Shown here in pieces: positions 62,240 through 64,000 of a stretch of 64,000 nt of DNA. Within the stretch, counting starts at the first letter, position 1. Each line of letters begins with the position of its first letter. The position numbers and the translations under genes were made by a program. The stretch spans positions 1 through 64,000 of the forward strand of contig JAFIGD010000022.1 of the NCBI GenBank assembly GCA_020831625.1, written 5' to 3'. This DNA comes from Verrucomicrobiota bacterium (GTDB lineage Bacteria; Verrucomicrobiota; Kiritimatiellia; SS1-B-03-39; UBA6053). Below the pieces are notes generated by a model. It worked only from the letters and a program-made list of their open reading frames with translations. It did no database searches and had not been told where the DNA came from.

Positions 62240-62844
62240 GCGTGCTCCTCCCGTTTCCGGGAACCCGTCACCTTGGCGGGAACCCCCACCGCGATGGCGT
62301 ATTCGGGGATGGACTTGGTCACCACCGCGCCCGATCCGATCACCGCGCCGCGGCCAAGGGTAACCCCGGCGGTGATGTTGACCCGTCCGCCGATCCAGAT
62401 GTCGTCCTCCAGAACGATGGGGGCATGTTCCATTCCCTGGCCGTGAATCGGCGCATCGGGATCCGAAAACCTGTGATTCGACGCAATCATCATGCCATGA
62501 GAGGCGATCCGCACCCCGTTGCCGATGGTGATGCGCCCGGAGGGATTTTCCACGGTGCCATAGCCCACCAGGATAGTGTAGGCCTGCACCGAGCAGTCGT
62601 TGCCCATGTGCACATTCCCCTGCACAAAGGCACCCTCGGCGACCACGCAGTTTTCGCCGAAACGGATTTCCCCGTCACGCGGGTGGATTTTGGCGCCGGG
62701 ATGAATGCGGCAGCTTTTCGGAATATGCACATGCGGGTGACGGAGCGCCATCCAGCGTCCAATCCGAAACATCAACCGTTCCCGAAAACGTTTGGGGGGC
62801 ATGGGCCAACTGAGCCCCCCGTCGAAAAAATTCCAAACACTCAT
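62236..62844 (-). CDS. Hexapeptide-repeat acyltransferase
   Basis: A 202-residue left-handed beta-helix protein of the NodL/LacA-type acetyltransferase superfamily: repeated hexapeptides (IGNGVRIASHG, LEDDIWIGGRVNITAGV, IGSGAVVTKSIPEYAIAVGVPAKV) and the VGVPAKV end. The catalytic-type His in IASNHRF is present. The substrate is likely a sugar hydroxyl. It overlaps the hydrolase gene upstream and the propeller gene downstream by four bases each, so all three are co-translated. Confidence 0.87.
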   Translation of the reverse strand: MSVWNFFDGGLSWPMPPKRFRERLMFRIGRWMALRHPHVHIPKSCRIHPGAKIHPRDGEIRFGENCVVAEGAFVQGNVHMGNDCSVQAYTILVGYGTVENPSGRITIGNGVRIASHGMMIASNHRFSDPDAPIHGQGMEHAPIVLEDDIWIGGRVNITAGVTLGRGAVIGSGAVVTKSIPEYAIAVGVPAKVTGSRKREEHA

Positions 62845-63128
62845 ATGTCGTCTTCTTCAATTGAGGGCATACAGCCCGCTTGGGATTTCAAGTCGGAAGG
62901 AAGCGCCCGCAGATCGTCCAGGGCGGCGGCGAGTTGACCGAACAGCCCCTGGCCCCAGGGGGCGGTGACCCGAAAGGGATGCCGTTGGATATCCATGGCA
63001 TGAGACTCCTTCTTGTTGCTTTGGGACGTGCCCGTCAGCCCGCCGTCGCCGGTCATGCGGTTCATCAACCCTGCATAGGCGCGAACGTCCGTGGAAAGCA
63101 GAGACGCTTCCACCATTCCCTCGCGCAC
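62841..63128 (-). CDS. GH88/GH105-like hydrolase, 3' part after a frameshift
   Basis: The downstream frame of the broken hydrolase gene. It begins within the domain (REGMVEASLLSTDVRAYAGL, continuing GDGGLTG) and ends 'EEDDI' with a TGA overlapping the acyltransferase ATG. It fits as the direct continuation of the upstream frame if one base is restored at about 63151-63170. Alone it is not a complete domain. Confidence 0.6.
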   Translation of the reverse strand: MREGMVEASLLSTDVRAYAGLMNRMTGDGGLTGTSQSNKKESHAMDIQRHPFRVTAPWGQGLFGQLAAALDDLRALPSDLKSQAGCMPSIEEDDI

Positions 63129-64000
63129 CCCGATGGCCAGCGAGGCCGCGATGCCGGCGCCACCAGGTCCGGTGGACGCTCCGCGTTCGGCAGCAGTGCC
63201 AGCGTCCGCACCAGGCCCAGAAAATACCAGGCCACGCCCCGGCTCCAGTTTTGGAAGGTTCTTTCGCCGGTGGTTAAGTGATAGCGCAGAAACACGTTCT
63301 CCCCGTCGGTCAGCAAATCCCGTATGGCCCTGAGTTGATTGAAGGCACGGACTTTCAAACCCGGATGCCCGCCCCGGACAGCCATCGCCATCATGGTGTA
63401 GGCGATATTGTAAGCGCTTTCGGTCACCAGTTTGTCTTCCGCCACCACATCCCGCTCCGAATCGCGGTACATCTCAAAGCCCTCCAGCGCATATTTCAGG
63501 GCCGGGTGGCGGGGGTGTTCCAGGGCCAAAACCGCGAAAGGCCCCGTTGACTCCGGTCCGCCAATCTGATCGTCGGCGGGTTCGCCATAGATATTTTCCC
63601 GCTGACCGTGCTCGGGGTCAAAACAGTGGGTCAATTGCCGCTGCAGTTCATGCCCGGCATCCTCCCGTCCTTTTGCCGCCCAATCCCGCAGGGCGTCCAG
63701 CACACACACCGCCATCCAGTCACAGGGCTGCATGGAGGCTTCCGAGCAGAGCATGGAGAGGCCGTGCTCCAACGGAGGACGTCCGGTCCCCGCGTAGAGA
63801 TGAGGCCGGAGCGCCTCCGAAAGCGAGGGGTCGTTTGCCACCATCCACAAGGGCGGACCGTCCTCCAGTTGCAGCGAAAGTCCGGTGTGCAACACCGCCG
63901 CGGCCTGTTCCGCGGTCAGCGCAAACGCGAAGACCTGTCCCGGACAGGAGAAAAAGACATCGAGAACGCCATAGATTTCGCCGGTCCCGGCTTTGCCCAC
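63065..64000 (-). CDS. GH88/GH105-like hydrolase, partial and frameshifted
   Basis: The gene enters from beyond the right edge, so the N-terminus is missing; the apparent start at the window edge (GTG) is probably not real. The helical fold with QPCDWMAVCVLDAL, YNIAYTMMAMAVRGG and FQNWSRGVAWYFLGLVRTL resembles unsaturated glucuronyl/rhamnogalacturonyl hydrolases (GH88/GH105, alpha/alpha barrel). After ERPPDLVAP the frame turns to nonsense; restoring one base near 63151-63170 yields LVAAGIAASLAIGVREGM and joins the frame ending at 62841. It is either inactive or an assembly error. First visible gene of the right-end operon. Confidence 0.7.
   Translation of the reverse strand: MGKAGTGEIYGVLDVFFSCPGQVFAFALTAEQAAAVLHTGLSLQLEDGPPLWMVANDPSLSEALRPHLYAGTGRPPLEHGLSMLCSEASMQPCDWMAVCVLDALRDWAAKGREDAGHELQRQLTHCFDPEHGQRENIYGEPADDQIGGPESTGPFAVLALEHPRHPALKYALEGFEMYRDSERDVVAEDKLVTESAYNIAYTMMAMAVRGGHPGLKVRAFNQLRAIRDLLTDGENVFLRYHLTTGERTFQNWSRGVAWYFLGLVRTLALLPNAERPPDLVAPASRPRWPSGCAREWWKRLCFPRTFAPMQG

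Overview
The window looks like a moderately GC-rich chromosome of a heterotrophic member of the PVC superphylum, most likely Verrucomicrobiota or Kiritimatiellota. This is inferred from the mix of families: DUF6785-type membrane proteins, a zinc-ribbon Ser/Thr kinase with an extracytoplasmic lectin-like domain, DUF2723, many secreted beta-helix/discoidin/LamG/VCBS proteins, a LacI-type regulator beside polysaccharide-degradation genes, and abundant palindromic repeats that read through gene ends. No 16S rRNA or ribosomal gene is present to fix the taxon.

Region A (1-14.9 kb, all minus strand) is a defence island. In transcription order it has a PLD-SNF2 helicase, an ORF6N protein, an Eco57I-like DNA methylase broken by a one-base frameshift, an unknown protein, a RloA-like ATPase with a RloB nuclease, a small unknown gene, an Abi-alpha protein, a second ATPase with a DUF4276-like TOPRIM protein, a GIY-YIG protein and an unknown gene. 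Most neighbours overlap by a few bases. The two ATPase/TOPRIM pairs resemble OLD/PARIS-like abortive-infection modules. The helicase-methylase part resembles restriction-type systems such as DISARM or Hma without matching a canonical one.

Region B (15-30 kb) is mainly housekeeping and signalling: DUF2723 membrane protein, PAS/GAF hybrid histidine kinase, NYN-LOTUS protein, spermidine-synthase-like protein, Ser/Thr kinase with LamG domain, tRNA-Arg(CCU), KDPG aldolase, PurD, a sugar isomerase-like TIM barrel, a MATE exporter and CreD. It ends in a strong terminator and relics of a DUF932-type mobile module.

Region C (30.3-44.0 kb) is one tightly coupled seven-gene operon: two large OPT-like/DUF6785 membrane proteins, a PqqD-tailed protein, a MacB-type FtsX permease, a 1617-residue protein fusing a degenerate M28-like domain to FtsX segments, and two LolD/MacB-type ATPases. 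I do not know a described system with this composition, and it is the main candidate for something new.

Region D (44-64 kb) is an extracellular carbohydrate locus: FAD oxidoreductase, two beta-helix proteins with near-identical discoidin modules, a secreted protein of unknown function, a VCBS protein, a 1335-residue beta-helix/LamG protein, a LacI-family regulator, and a minus-strand operon of an oligogalacturonate-lyase-like propeller, a hexapeptide acyltransferase and a frameshifted GH88/GH105-like hydrolase running off the right edge.

A shared 13-base dyad (TTAACTAGTAAAA) links regions C and D. It lies upstream of the transporter operon and of the secreted-protein genes, in four cases exactly 11 bases before a TTG-starting -35-like hexamer, which suggests one regulon. 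Several repeat families are also present, the clearest being a 46-bp element of two 15-bp palindromes always 31 bp apart.
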